Shown here piece by piece: positions 6,897-16,386 of a DNA stretch of 51,887 nucleotides; the stretch's first letter is position 1; each line of letters opens with the position of its first letter. This DNA comes from Candidatus Tayloriibacteriota bacterium (lineage in GTDB: Bacteria > Patescibacteriota > Minisyncoccia > Phycocordibacterales > PALSA-1337), in assembly GCA_903839695.1 (NCBI GenBank), contig CAIMDI010000017.1, positions 1 to 51,887 on the forward strand, written 5' to 3'. Both the position numbers and the translations under genes were made by a program. The notes beneath the pieces were generated by a model, which had not been told where the DNA came from, made no database searches, and saw only the letters and a program-made list of their open reading frames with translations.

Positions 6897-9056
6897 ATGA
6901 AATCTAAACAATACACCCTTGAGGTCGGTGGCAAGACTCTCACAGCAGAATTTAATGACTTAGCAGAACAAGCAAATGGCTCTGTTATGCTTCGATACGG
7001 TAATACCATAGTACTTGCTACGGCAGTTATGGGTAAAGAAGAAAAAAAGGGCGATTTTTTTCCATTAACAGTTGATTATGAAGAAAGATTTTATGCTTCT
7101 GGAAAAATTCTTGGTAGCCGTTTTATAAGAAGAGAAGGAAGACCTAGTGATGAAGCTATTCTTTCTGGAAGAATTGTTGATAGAACTATTCGTCCACTTT
7201 TTGAACAACATATTCGTTTTGAAGTACAAGTTGTATTGACTGTGCTTTCTATAGACGAAGATGATCCTGATGTTATTTCAGTTATTGCCGCTTCTCTTGC
7301 TCTAGGAACTTCAAATATCCCTTGGAATGGACCTGCTTCTGCAATACGAATAGCAAAGAATGAAGGATTTCATGTAAATCCAAATTACAAACAACGCGAA
7401 GAAGCCGGCATTTCTTTTGACCTAGTCGCTTGTGGTAAAGACGGACTTATAAATATGATTGAAGTTGGTGGAAAGGAAGTAAGTGAAGATGATGTAAATA
7501 CAGCTTTAGCAAAAGCAAGCGAAGAAATAGAAAAAATACAAAATTGGCAAAACAAAATAATTGCAGAAATTACAAAAGAAAGAAATATTGTAAAAATAAT
7601 AATACCAAAGCCAGAACTAACTCCAGGAACAAAAGAACTTTTTGATACAAATATAAAACCAAAATTAGCAGAATATGTTTTCAGTGGCCCAGGAAAAGAA
7701 AAGATGTCAGAAATAGCCAGTATTTGGACAAAGCTTTTTTCAGAAAAATTACCAGAAGGAAATATTGCTCTTGCACAAGAACTTCTTGACGGCGAGATAA
7801 ATGATTTAATACACAAAGAAGCAATTGAGAATGAAAAACGACCAGATGGCAGAAAGATGGATGAGATAAGAACACTTTTTGTAAAAGCTGGAGGTATTTC
7901 TCCAATACTTCATGGTTCAGGCATATTCTACAGAGGAGCTACGCATGTTATGTCAGTACTTACTCTTGGTGGACCAGGTGATGCCCAAGAAATAGACGGA
8001 ATGGAAGAATCAAAAAAGGGAGGCGAGGGAAAACGCTTTATGCATCATTACAATTTTCCTCCATTCTCAACAGGCGAAACAGGAAGAGTTGGCGGAACAA
8101 ATCGCAGAATGATTGGCCACGGTGCTTTGGCAGAAAAGGCATTGCTTCCTATTATCCCAGCAAAAGAAGTTTTTCCTTACACAATACGTATAGTATCAGA
8201 GGCATTTTCTTCAAATGGCTCTACTTCTATGGGCTCAGTATGTGGATCAACACTTGCACTTATGGACGGAGGAATTCCAATAAAATCACCAGTTGCAGGT
8301 ATAGCCTCAGGACTTATGATGCGTGAAGCGAAGGCAGGAGTGATTGGTAAACTTTTTGGTAAGAAAAATTATGAATACAAAGTCCTAACAGATATTCAAG
8401 GACCGGAAGATCATCATGGAGATATGGATTTTAAAGTTGCTGGAACAAGACAGGGTATTACTGCAATACAAATGGATGTAAAAGTTGATGGTATCCCATT
8501 GGAAATACTAAAAGAGGCATTTGAAAAGGCAAAGATTGCTCGTTTCCAAATTCTTGATCTAATAGAAAAGGAAATTGCTAAACCAAGAGAAAAAATATCT
8601 CCAAATGCACCTGAAATAGTTATTACAGCAGTAAAACAAGATCAAATAGGATTGGTTATTGGTACTGGTGGAAAAACTATAAAAGAAATAAAAGAAAAAA
8701 CTGGTGTAGATGATATTACAATAGAAGATGATGGAACTATATTCATTACAGGTAAAAATGGTACAGCAGAAAAAGCAAAATCAGTCATTTACAATATGAC
8801 ACGTGAGTACAAAGCAGGTGAAAAATTTGATGGTGAAGTAACAAAGATAACAGACTTCGGTGCATTTGTAAGAATTGCTGGATCAACAGAAGGCCTTGTA
8901 CATGTTTCAGAAATAGCAACATTCCGAGTTGATAAAGTTTCTGATTATTTGAAAGAAGGAATGAAAGTTCCAGTTATTATACGTGAAGTAGATGAAAGGG
9001 GTAGATTGAGTTTATCTATTAAACAAATTGATCCAAACTTCATTAAGAAAAAATAA
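6897..9056 (+). CDS. pnp: Polyribonucleotide nucleotidyltransferase (PNPase)
   Basis: Phosphorolytic 3'-5' exoribonuclease and RNA-tailing enzyme, a degradosome-type trimer in the cytoplasm. All domains are present in order: RNase PH-like 1 (about 10-145, with RFIRREGRPSDEAILSGRIV), an all-helical linker, RNase PH-like 2 (about 325-550, with EKRPDGRKMDEIR and SNGSTSMGSVCGSTLALMDG), KH (about 571-630, GLVIGTGGKTIKEI) and S1 (about 640-710, GEVTKITDFGAFVRI). The 719-residue length is normal. It is a single gene divergent from the HTH-PRTase regulator. Transcription is predicted to start at the ATG, so the long 5' UTR that mediates pnp autoregulation in E. coli is missing. Confidence 0.97.
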   Translation: MKSKQYTLEVGGKTLTAEFNDLAEQANGSVMLRYGNTIVLATAVMGKEEKKGDFFPLTVDYEERFYASGKILGSRFIRREGRPSDEAILSGRIVDRTIRPLFEQHIRFEVQVVLTVLSIDEDDPDVISVIAASLALGTSNIPWNGPASAIRIAKNEGFHVNPNYKQREEAGISFDLVACGKDGLINMIEVGGKEVSEDDVNTALAKASEEIEKIQNWQNKIIAEITKERNIVKIIIPKPELTPGTKELFDTNIKPKLAEYVFSGPGKEKMSEIASIWTKLFSEKLPEGNIALAQELLDGEINDLIHKEAIENEKRPDGRKMDEIRTLFVKAGGISPILHGSGIFYRGATHVMSVLTLGGPGDAQEIDGMEESKKGGEGKRFMHHYNFPPFSTGETGRVGGTNRRMIGHGALAEKALLPIIPAKEVFPYTIRIVSEAFSSNGSTSMGSVCGSTLALMDGGIPIKSPVAGIASGLMMREAKAGVIGKLFGKKNYEYKVLTDIQGPEDHHGDMDFKVAGTRQGITAIQMDVKVDGIPLEILKEAFEKAKIARFQILDLIEKEIAKPREKISPNAPEIVITAVKQDQIGLVIGTGGKTIKEIKEKTGVDDITIEDDGTIFITGKNGTAEKAKSVIYNMTREYKAGEKFDGEVTKITDFGAFVRIAGSTEGLVHVSEIATFRVDKVSDYLKEGMKVPVIIREVDERGRLSLSIKQIDPNFIKKK

Positions 9057-9075
9057 ATAAAAAGTTGTAGTGTTG

Positions 9076-9084
9076 TGTTATAAT
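9076..9084 (+). promoter_or_regulatory. Extended -10 promoter (TGTTATAAT)
   Basis: Perfect TATAAT with TGT. The start is predicted at about 9091, which favours ATG 9092 over ATG 9089 for the following gene. Confidence 0.6.
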
Positions 9085-9091
9085 AATTATG

Positions 9092-10156
9092 ATGAACGAA
9101 GAAAAACCAACTCTACAGAGCGTTTTGGCTCCGAATTTAGATGTAGGCTCACCAGTACCCGGAGCGCATCCATTGCACATGCTTGATAATCAAGCTGATC
9201 CTCAGACAAAACCTAAAATAGTATTACAAAAACCAATTCGCACCTATGAAAGCGATATGGCTGAATTGTTGGCAAAAAAGAATGTATCTGTGACTACTAT
9301 GGCCATTGCTGAACAACAAAAGAGAGTTGTAAATATACCAGCGACAAACACAACCCCAAGTGCCACCAAAAATTATTCTGAAGATGATGTACCAAAAGGA
9401 AACTTTAGTAAAAAACTCTTTATGTTTATATTGAGTCTCATTTTTATTATAAGTGGAATAGGTGGGGGTTATTATCTTTATTTAAAAAGTCCTTTGGCAA
9501 TAGTAGTTCCTGATGTACCTGTAGAGAAATTTTCAGGATTATTAAAAGCTAATTCTCAAAAATCTATACCCATAGGTAGTCTTAGAAATGACTTATTGGC
9601 AAACAAAATACAAGTAGCCATGACAACCAATTCTTCAAGTCAACAAAAAATATCAGAATTTGTACTTACAGATAATCAAGGATCCACAACAATAAAATTA
9701 TCTTCTTCTAAATTTATTGAAGTAATGGGCTATAGTTCACAAGATATGTTCAATAGATCACTATTGGATAGCTGGATGCTTGGTACTTATGCCGAAAATG
9801 AAATAAAAACTCCTTTTATTATTCTTAAAACTGATTTTTTCCAAAATGCTTTCGCAGGAATATTAAGATGGGAGCAAGCAATGCCTGACGAATTGGCAAC
9901 ACTTTTAAATTATAAAGAAAAAATACGTCAATTAAGTAGTACTGGTACTAGCAGCGTAACTTCATATTTCTCAGTTAAAGGTAAATTTGAGGATAGGGTA
10001 ATACTCAATCGAGATGTGAGGGAATTTATAACAGAAAATAGAACAACATTACTTGTTTATTCATTTGTGGACAAAGATACTATAGTTATTACAACATCAG
10101 AAAGCATTTTAAAAAGTCTTATTTTAGAGCTTGAAAAACAAACCTATATAAGATAG
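9092..10156 (+). CDS. Single-pass membrane protein of unknown function
   Basis: 354 residues. The first about 105 are polar, Pro/Gln-rich and look disordered and cytoplasmic. One transmembrane segment follows (LFMFILSLIFIISGIGGGYY, about 109-130). About 220 residues outside follow, with mixed alpha/beta character and no motif known to me. The start is set by the -10 box. The DksA/TraR-like gene follows 10 bases later, so they are probably co-transcribed. Proteins of this layout are common lineage-specific genes in Patescibacteria; no function is assigned. Confidence 0.75.
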   Translation: MNEEKPTLQSVLAPNLDVGSPVPGAHPLHMLDNQADPQTKPKIVLQKPIRTYESDMAELLAKKNVSVTTMAIAEQQKRVVNIPATNTTPSATKNYSEDDVPKGNFSKKLFMFILSLIFIISGIGGGYYLYLKSPLAIVVPDVPVEKFSGLLKANSQKSIPIGSLRNDLLANKIQVAMTTNSSSQQKISEFVLTDNQGSTTIKLSSSKFIEVMGYSSQDMFNRSLLDSWMLGTYAENEIKTPFIILKTDFFQNAFAGILRWEQAMPDELATLLNYKEKIRQLSSTGTSSVTSYFSVKGKFEDRVILNRDVREFITENRTTLLVYSFVDKDTIVITTSESILKSLILELEKQTYIR

Positions 10157-10166
10157 AATTACGTAT

Positions 10167-10538
10167 ATGAATAAAACTGATTTACTACATTTTAAGGAGA
10201 AGCTAAACAAAGAAAAAACTTTATTGGAAGAAGAGTTAAGTACTGTAAGCCGTGTTAATCCCAGTAATGCAAATGATTGGGAGGCAACAACAACAGACAT
10301 TGAAGTTGATTCTGCGGATGAAAATGAGGTTGCAGACAAAATGGAGGAACTAGATGAAAATAAAGCTATTCTAGATCAATTAGAACCACAATTAAACGAG
10401 GTTAGGGCAGCATTAGAAAGAATAGAAGCAGGAACTTACGGTATTTGTGAAGCTCACGGTGAACACATAGAAAAAGAAAGGCTTGAAGCAAATCCCTCTG
10501 CAAGAACTTGTATGGCTCATATGAACACAAAAAAATAG
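10167..10538 (+). CDS. DksA/TraR-like protein with altered zinc finger
   Basis: A 123-residue protein with the N-terminal coiled-coil hairpin (about 5-85, highly charged) and the C-terminal globular head of DksA/TraR. The RIEAGTYGICEAHGEHIEKE...RLEANPSARTC block is the family signature. The usual four-cysteine zinc site is changed to C-x2-H (CEAH) and C-x2-H (CMAH), so a C2H2 site is possible. DksA-type proteins act in the RNA polymerase secondary channel. The conserved coiled-coil-tip Asp residues may lie in the DWEATTTDIEVDSADENEV stretch. It is followed by a strong terminator. Confidence 0.85.
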   Translation: MNKTDLLHFKEKLNKEKTLLEEELSTVSRVNPSNANDWEATTTDIEVDSADENEVADKMEELDENKAILDQLEPQLNEVRAALERIEAGTYGICEAHGEHIEKERLEANPSARTCMAHMNTKK

Positions 10539-10558
10539 GCTTAGCCTATTTTTTCTTT
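10530..10558 (+). terminator. Rho-independent terminator after the DksA-like gene
   Basis: AATAGGC-TTA-GCCTATT hairpin (10534-10550) followed by TTTTCTTT. It begins inside the end of the coding sequence. Confidence 0.85.
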
Positions 10559-10641
10559 ATGGACTTTTATTAGATATTATTTTCTAATGCAAATCTTTAT
10601 CATTTCTTAAGTTTCTCTTTAGAACTTCTTAATAACTTTAT

Positions 10642-10647
10642 TATAAA
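10642..10647 (+). promoter_or_regulatory. -10 box of the YifB gene
   Basis: TATAAA, 8 bases before ATG 10656. This makes the upstream in-frame GTG 10650 unlikely as a start. Confidence 0.45.
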
Positions 10648-10655
10648 TTGTGCAT

Positions 10656-12185
10656 ATGAGTATATCAAAAACTTATAGCGCACAACTTTCAGGTTTACAA
10701 ACTAATATTATTAATATCGAGGTAGATTTATCAAATGGTTTACACGCCTTTGCGATTATTGGATTGGGTGACAAAGCCGTTGAGGAATCGAGGGACAGAA
10801 TATCAGCAGCAATAAAAAACACCGGCTACACATCACCAAAACAAAAAAATCAAAAAGTTGTTATCTCTCTTGCTCCTGCTGATATAAGAAAAGAAGGTCC
10901 ATCTTTTGATTTAGGTATGGCTCTTGCATATTTGAGTGCTAGCGGGGACATATTTTTCAATCCTGATGGGAAAATTTTTCTTGGTGAATTATCTTTAGAG
11001 GGAAATATAAGAAAAATCAGTGGTGTATTACCATTGGTGAACGGTGCGCACAAACATGGTTTCAAAGAAATATTTATACCAAAGGAAAATGCCGAGGAAG
11101 CTGCTTTGGTCAGTGGAATTAAAATATATCCAGTGAGTACATTAGATGAAATAATAAGCCATTTAATATCAAAAAACGGCTATAAAATAAAAACGCAAAA
11201 AAGGACAAAAATAAAATTTGATAATTATAAATTTGATATTGATTTCAATAATGTACACGGTCAAGAAACAGCAAAAAGGGCACTCGAAATAGCCGCAGCG
11301 GGTGGCCATAACATAGCAATGTACGGTCCACCTGGTACTGGCAAAACAATGTTAGCAAAAGCATTTCAAACAATTCTCACACCACTAGACAAAGATGAAA
11401 TCCTTGAAGTCACCAGTATTCACTCTATTGCCAAAATTTTAGAAAAACCATTTATTACGAAACCTCCATTTAGATCTCCTCATCACACATCTTCTTATGC
11501 TTCCCTTATCGGAGGTGGGCCTTTTCCAAAACCTGGGGAAGTTACTTTAGCTCACAAAGGGGTTCTTTTTCTTGACGAATTTCCAGAGTTTGATAGAAAA
11601 GTCATTGAGTCTTTGCGCCAACCATTAGAAGACCGTTCGGTTACTATTTCCAGAGCAAGAGGAACACTGAGTTTTCCGGCTCATTGCATTCTTATTGCCT
11701 CAATGAATCCGTGCCCATGTGGTTATGGAAAGGGTAATAAATGTAAATGCACAAACTATGACATCAACAATTATAAAAAACGTATTTCTGGACCAATAGT
11801 TGATAGAATTGATATTTGGGTATCAGTATCAAAAATTGAATATGCAAAATTAGCAGAAAAATCATCTTCAAATGAAAGCTCGGAAGATATAAGGAAAAGG
11901 GTATTTGAAGCACAGAAAACACAGAAAAAACGTTTCTTAAACAATAAAATAGTAAATAAAAAATATAATAGCGAAATGACTGTTTCAAATATAGAAAAAT
12001 TAATAAAACTAGATAAAGAAGTTAGTGAATTATTGGCAAAATCTTCGGAAACATTAGGATTATCAGCAAGGGCGTATCACAAAATAATAAAATTATCACG
12101 AACAATTGCAGATTTAGATAAATCAACAAATATAAAAACCAATCATTTACTTGAAGCTATTCAATATAGACAGAGAGATCTTTAA
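10656..12185 (+). CDS. YifB/ComM-family AAA+ ATPase (Mg-chelatase-like)
   Basis: A ring ATPase family related to magnesium chelatase; ComM members are hexameric branch-migration helicases used in natural transformation. The N-terminal Lon-substrate-like/ChlI domain spans about 15-160 (GLGDKAVEESRDRISAAI). The AAA+ core has Walker A GPPGTGKTMLAKAF near 222 and Walker B GVLFLDEFPEF. The family-specific NPCPCGYGKGNKCKC cysteine motif is present, as are SGPIVDRIDIWV and the C-terminal helical SARAYHKIIKLSRTIADL. The full length is normal. In Patescibacteria it accompanies competence-type DNA uptake, which is inference here. It ends 2 bases from the convergent M23 gene. Confidence 0.92.
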   Translation: MSISKTYSAQLSGLQTNIINIEVDLSNGLHAFAIIGLGDKAVEESRDRISAAIKNTGYTSPKQKNQKVVISLAPADIRKEGPSFDLGMALAYLSASGDIFFNPDGKIFLGELSLEGNIRKISGVLPLVNGAHKHGFKEIFIPKENAEEAALVSGIKIYPVSTLDEIISHLISKNGYKIKTQKRTKIKFDNYKFDIDFNNVHGQETAKRALEIAAAGGHNIAMYGPPGTGKTMLAKAFQTILTPLDKDEILEVTSIHSIAKILEKPFITKPPFRSPHHTSSYASLIGGGPFPKPGEVTLAHKGVLFLDEFPEFDRKVIESLRQPLEDRSVTISRARGTLSFPAHCILIASMNPCPCGYGKGNKCKCTNYDINNYKKRISGPIVDRIDIWVSVSKIEYAKLAEKSSSNESSEDIRKRVFEAQKTQKKRFLNNKIVNKKYNSEMTVSNIEKLIKLDKEVSELLAKSSETLGLSARAYHKIIKLSRTIADLDKSTNIKTNHLLEAIQYRQRDL

Positions 12186-12187
12186 AA

Positions 12188-13279
12188 CTAGAGAGGATTT
12201 TTTGCTCCTCTAAATTCTATATGTAGATGTGGACCTGTAGAATTACCAGTTGATCCGCTTTTAGCTATCATTTGTCCTTGTTCTACATGATCTCCAACAC
12301 TAACAAAGTTCTTTTGTGTATGAGCGTATAATGTTTGTGAACCATTTGGATGAGAAATAATAACATAACTACCATATCCTCCGTGCCATCCACCCATTAC
12401 ACTGGCAATTACAGTACCTTCTGCCACAGCGTGTATTGGTGTTCCCAATGGAACAGCTATATCTACTGCATTATAACCATGTAAACCTTGTGATTTATAG
12501 CCACCATCTACAGGACGAATATAATAACCAGGATAATATGGTCCATCTGTACCGTGCAGGGAAGGATTTATTGGAATCTTTTTCATAGAAAAGAGGCCTG
12601 TTGTCTGAATGGAAACTGGTTCTGCATCTGGTATTACTATAATATCTCCAACTTTTAGATTAGAAGATAGGCTAAGATCGTTAAACTGCAATACTTCATT
12701 TAAATCAGTTTTATATCTAGTAACTATGTTTTTTATGGTATCACCCTTCTTAACAGTGTATTTTACGCCTGAAATAGGCAATATAATCAATTTTTGACCC
12801 TCAACTAACGGTGCGCCATTTGATAAATCATTGGCCCATTCAATAGTATTTACACTAACCTTAAACATATTAGCGATTTTTGATAATGTGTCGCCATTAT
12901 GTACTATGTATAAACTAATCTGAGTATTTGTTGATTCTTTATCAACATCAGTAGGAGTTCCATATGGTCCGATTTCTGCAATCAAGGCATTTCCAGAAAC
13001 CAAAGGAGTTTCGTCTGAAACCTTATTTGGGGTTGGATCTGTATTTGTGACTGCCTGTAAGACAAGCATGTTTTGAGAATTTATAGATGAAGTATCATCT
13101 GGAACCTTAGCTGATACATTGTCAGTTGTTGCTCCCGCTAAAAATGAAAAAAAGCCCGCATGCGTAGTGTTTGGGCTCAATAAACTTATATAAGTAATGG
13201 CAAGAGAAATAACAATTCCTTTATAAATCGGGGTAAAAAAGATAGTTAACTTTTTATTTTTTTCTGATATAAATTGCAT
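12188..13279 (-). CDS. Secreted LysM-M23 metallopeptidase
   Basis: A cell-wall endopeptidase of 363 residues. An N-terminal signal peptide or anchor (IVISLAITYISLLS, ending near THAGF) is followed by two LysM repeats (YIVHNGDTLSKIANMFKVS at about 118 and YTVKKGDTIKNIVTRYKTD at about 174). A C-terminal LytM/M23 domain follows, with zinc-ligand motifs HGYNAVDIA, YAHTQ and GPHLHIEFRG. All ligands are present, so it is probably active on peptidoglycan cross-links during growth or division. It ends tail-to-tail with the YifB gene. The 278 bases upstream to the helicase gene hold nothing else that I recognise. Confidence 0.92.
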   Translation of the reverse strand: MQFISEKNKKLTIFFTPIYKGIVISLAITYISLLSPNTTHAGFFSFLAGATTDNVSAKVPDDTSSINSQNMLVLQAVTNTDPTPNKVSDETPLVSGNALIAEIGPYGTPTDVDKESTNTQISLYIVHNGDTLSKIANMFKVSVNTIEWANDLSNGAPLVEGQKLIILPISGVKYTVKKGDTIKNIVTRYKTDLNEVLQFNDLSLSSNLKVGDIIVIPDAEPVSIQTTGLFSMKKIPINPSLHGTDGPYYPGYYIRPVDGGYKSQGLHGYNAVDIAVPLGTPIHAVAEGTVIASVMGGWHGGYGSYVIISHPNGSQTLYAHTQKNFVSVGDHVEQGQMIAKSGSTGNSTGPHLHIEFRGAKNPL

Positions 13280-13542
13280 AAGATAAATAGTCTTTCGTCA
13301 ATATCTGCAATGTATCTTTTACGATACTTTCTGTCTATCTGTAATATCAGTAAATGGCTTTGTAGAGCCACCTTTGTACATATATTTAATAGGTACCTAT
13401 ATAGCGTACGTGACATGATATTTAAAGTCAATAGGTATTGTGGATAGACTGTTTACAACGATAATTATGAGATTTTGTCAAATTTTGATTTGAATGAGCT
13501 AAAAAAAAGTTGCATAATATTTTTAAATAATTAGCTCATACG

Positions 13543-13551
13543 TGCTATAGT
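13543..13551 (+). promoter_or_regulatory. Extended -10 promoter of the uvrD-type gene (leaderless)
   Basis: TGCTATAGT with 6 bases between the box and ATG 13558. Confidence 0.65.
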
Positions 13552-13557
13552 GATGAC

Positions 13558-15501
13558 ATGTCATTAGACAATTTAAATCAAAGACAAAAAGAGGCGGTGG
13601 AGACCCTAAAAGGACCTCTACTTATAATTGCTGGTGCTGGTGCAGGGAAGACAAACACAGTAACTCACAGAATCCTTAACCTCATCAAAACAGGAATTCA
13701 ACCATCAAAAATTCTTGCTATTACTTTTACAAATAAAGCCGCGAAGGAAATGCGTGAGCGTGTTTTTGATATGATCGAGCAAGACAAAAGCTTAAACATA
13801 CCGATTTCCTTTTCAGAAAGACCATTTATAAGCACTTTTCATGCTATGGGTGTGCATATTATTAAGGAAAATAGCGCCATATTGGGAATTCCAAGGCATT
13901 TCACCATATATGACAGATCCGATTCTAAAAGGGCAGTAAAAGATGCATTGGAGGAAATAGGGCTGGATCCAAAACAACATGATCCCGGGGCTATTTTAAA
14001 TGCCATTTCAAGAGAAAAGGGTGATGGAGTTACACTTTCGGAATACAAAAGTAGAAATCTAAAGGCATTTTTTCAAAAAAATATTGCTCAAGTTTGGGAA
14101 AAGTATGAAATAACCTTAAATAAAGAGAAATCTTTAGATTTTGATGATTTATTGCTTAAAACAGCTACATTACTCAGAGAAAATGAAATTGTAAGAAATC
14201 ACTATCAAAAAATATGGGAATATATTCATGTTGATGAATATCAAGATACAAACAATGTACAATACGAAATCGTAAAACTACTAGGCGGACACAATAATGT
14301 TTGTGTTGTGGGTGATGGTGATCAAAATATTTACAGTTTTCGTGGTGCTAGTGTAAAAAATATTTTAGACTTTGAAAAAGATTTTGCTAATGCAAAGGTA
14401 ATTACACTTGAGGAAAATTATCGCTCAACGCAAACAATACTTACTGCCGCAAACAATGTAATAAAGAAAAATACCATGCGCAGAGACAAGAATTTATTTA
14501 CAAAAAATGAAGAGGGAGAGAAAATTGAATTACTAATTTCATATACAGAACAAGAAGAGGCGAGAGTGGTAGCTGACAATGCTAGAGAATTAATAGAAGG
14601 TGGTGCAGATCCGAAAGAGATTGCAGTTTTGTACAGAGCAAATTTTCAATCACGTACTTTAGAGGAGGCATTCTTAAATAAAAATGTTCCTTATCAAGTT
14701 TTGGGAGTACGATTTTTTGAAAGAAAAGAAGTTAAAGATATATTATCTTTTATAAAAGCATCTCTAAATAGAGATAGTACAAATGACCTCGTAAGAATAG
14801 TAAATGTACCTCCGAGAGGTATTGGAAAAGCGACTATATTAAAAGTAATTACCAAACAAGAAAATACTTTAGGTCCATCTCTAAAAAATAAAGTAATGGA
14901 GTTTTTGAATTTACTTGATGGTATAAAAAACATTGCCATAAATCAAAAACCTTCCCAATTAATCAAATATATTATAAGAGAAACTGGTATAGAAAATGCA
15001 TACAGAAATGGTACGGCAGAAGAGCAAGAAAAGCTTGAAAACCTTAGGGAATTGGTCACTGTTGCATCACAATACGATTCACTTCCACCAGAAGAAGCAA
15101 TAGAAAAATTACTCGAAAATGCTGCACTAGCAACTGATCAAGATGAAATGGAAAAAGACAATAATGCTGTAAGACTTATGACAGTACACGCTTCAAAGGG
15201 TTTGGAATTCAACTATGTATTTATTGTTGGACTTGAAGAAGATTTATTTCCTCATCAACGCTTGGGAAAAGAAGAAATAAGTCAAAGTGAAGCCGAAGAA
15301 GAGCGTAGACTTTTTTATGTTGCATTGACACGCGCAAGAAAAAAAGTATTTTTAAGCTATGCACAATTACGAACAATTTATGGAGCTCAAAAAGTAAATA
15401 CTCCATCAAATTTTATTTCCGACATAGGAGATGAGTATATAAATTCAATTGGTGATGTTGAAGCTCCTAGAGGAATGAAAGCTATTTTTATTGATTTTTA
15501 A
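13558..15501 (+). CDS. UvrD/PcrA-type superfamily 1 DNA helicase
   Basis: ATP-driven 3'-5' helicase for repair and replication-conflict resolution. SF1A motifs are in order: Q motif LNQRQKEAV, Walker A GAGAGKTNTVTHR (about 25-37), Ia ITFTNKAAKEMRERV, II VDEYQDTN, III GDGDQNIYSFRGA, IV ENYRSTQTIL, V LMTVHASKGLEF and VI EERRLFYVALTRARKK. At 647 residues it is shorter than UvrD/PcrA (about 720) and lacks the C-terminal Tudor-like tail that contacts RNA polymerase. The 3' end is 10 bases from rsmA, so they probably form one transcript. Confidence 0.93.
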   Translation: MSLDNLNQRQKEAVETLKGPLLIIAGAGAGKTNTVTHRILNLIKTGIQPSKILAITFTNKAAKEMRERVFDMIEQDKSLNIPISFSERPFISTFHAMGVHIIKENSAILGIPRHFTIYDRSDSKRAVKDALEEIGLDPKQHDPGAILNAISREKGDGVTLSEYKSRNLKAFFQKNIAQVWEKYEITLNKEKSLDFDDLLLKTATLLRENEIVRNHYQKIWEYIHVDEYQDTNNVQYEIVKLLGGHNNVCVVGDGDQNIYSFRGASVKNILDFEKDFANAKVITLEENYRSTQTILTAANNVIKKNTMRRDKNLFTKNEEGEKIELLISYTEQEEARVVADNARELIEGGADPKEIAVLYRANFQSRTLEEAFLNKNVPYQVLGVRFFERKEVKDILSFIKASLNRDSTNDLVRIVNVPPRGIGKATILKVITKQENTLGPSLKNKVMEFLNLLDGIKNIAINQKPSQLIKYIIRETGIENAYRNGTAEEQEKLENLRELVTVASQYDSLPPEEAIEKLLENAALATDQDEMEKDNNAVRLMTVHASKGLEFNYVFIVGLEEDLFPHQRLGKEEISQSEAEEERRLFYVALTRARKKVFLSYAQLRTIYGAQKVNTPSNFISDIGDEYINSIGDVEAPRGMKAIFIDF

Positions 15502-15511
15502 AAAAAATATT

Positions 15512-16354
15512 ATGAATAATTTTATAGAAGAAGATAACACAACAGAAGAAAATAATTTCCCAGAAAATAAAAACTTTGTTGCCAAAAAATCATTAGGGCA
15601 AAATTTTTTACATGCACCAAATGTAATTTCTGCAATGGTTCATGCTGGAAAAGTATCTGCTGAAAGCACTGTGTTGGAAGTTGGTCCGGGGAAGGGTGCA
15701 TTAACTATAAAATTATTAGAAACTGGTGCAAAAGTCATTGCTATAGAAAAAGACGATAGAGCAATTCCATTTTTACAAGAAAAATTTGCAAATGAAATAA
15801 AAGAGGGTAAATTGAAGCTAATTCATGATGATGTTTTAAAATTTAATGAACAAAATTTAGCAAATTACATACTAATTGCAAATATTCCGTATTATATTAC
15901 CGGTGAATTCATCAGAAAATTCCTAGAAACCAAGAATCCACCGCTAAGAATGGTTATTATGCTTCAAAAAGAGGTTGCGAAGAGAATAACCGACAAAAAA
16001 GAGAGTATTTTGTCATTATCTGTAAAGGCCTATGGTGAACCAAAATATTTAGTAACAGTACCCAGAAAATTCTTTAGACCCATGCCAAATGTCGATTCTG
16101 CAGTGTTAATTATAGAAAATATATCCAAAAGATTCTTTGAGGATTCAAGAATAGATGAAAAATACTATTTTGAACTAATAAAAACAGCTTTTTCGCATAA
16201 AAGAAAGGTTGTAATAAAAAATCTTGAGACCAAAATTACCAAAGAAGCACTTACGGCCATCTGGGAAAAGGAAAAAATATCAAGAAATACTAGGGCAGAG
16301 GACTTATCCCCTGAAATGTGGAAAAAAATCATAGGAAATATATTAATTAGCTGA
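15512..16354 (+). CDS. rsmA: 16S rRNA (adenine-N6,N6) dimethyltransferase
   Basis: Dimethylates the two adjacent adenines in helix 45 of 16S rRNA, late in 30S assembly. Signatures: KKSLGQNFLHAPNVI (N-terminal RNA-contact motif), the SAM-binding VLEVGPGKGALTIKLLE, acidic motif AIEKDD, and the catalytic motif IV NIPYYITGEF (NxPY). The C-terminal helical domain contains TAFSHKRKVVIKNL. I chose ATG 15512 rather than TTG 15491, which overlaps the helicase gene. A short non-conserved acidic N-terminal extension precedes the core. Confidence 0.94.
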   Translation: MNNFIEEDNTTEENNFPENKNFVAKKSLGQNFLHAPNVISAMVHAGKVSAESTVLEVGPGKGALTIKLLETGAKVIAIEKDDRAIPFLQEKFANEIKEGKLKLIHDDVLKFNEQNLANYILIANIPYYITGEFIRKFLETKNPPLRMVIMLQKEVAKRITDKKESILSLSVKAYGEPKYLVTVPRKFFRPMPNVDSAVLIIENISKRFFEDSRIDEKYYFELIKTAFSHKRKVVIKNLETKITKEALTAIWEKEKISRNTRAEDLSPEMWKKIIGNILIS

Positions 16355-16386
16355 TATAATTTCATCAGTATTTTTAATACTGCCCT

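Noticed and set aside
15491-15511. TTG 15491 as rsmA start overlapping the helicase gene
   Set aside because: ATG 15512 is available, avoids the overlap and leaves the whole conserved enzyme.
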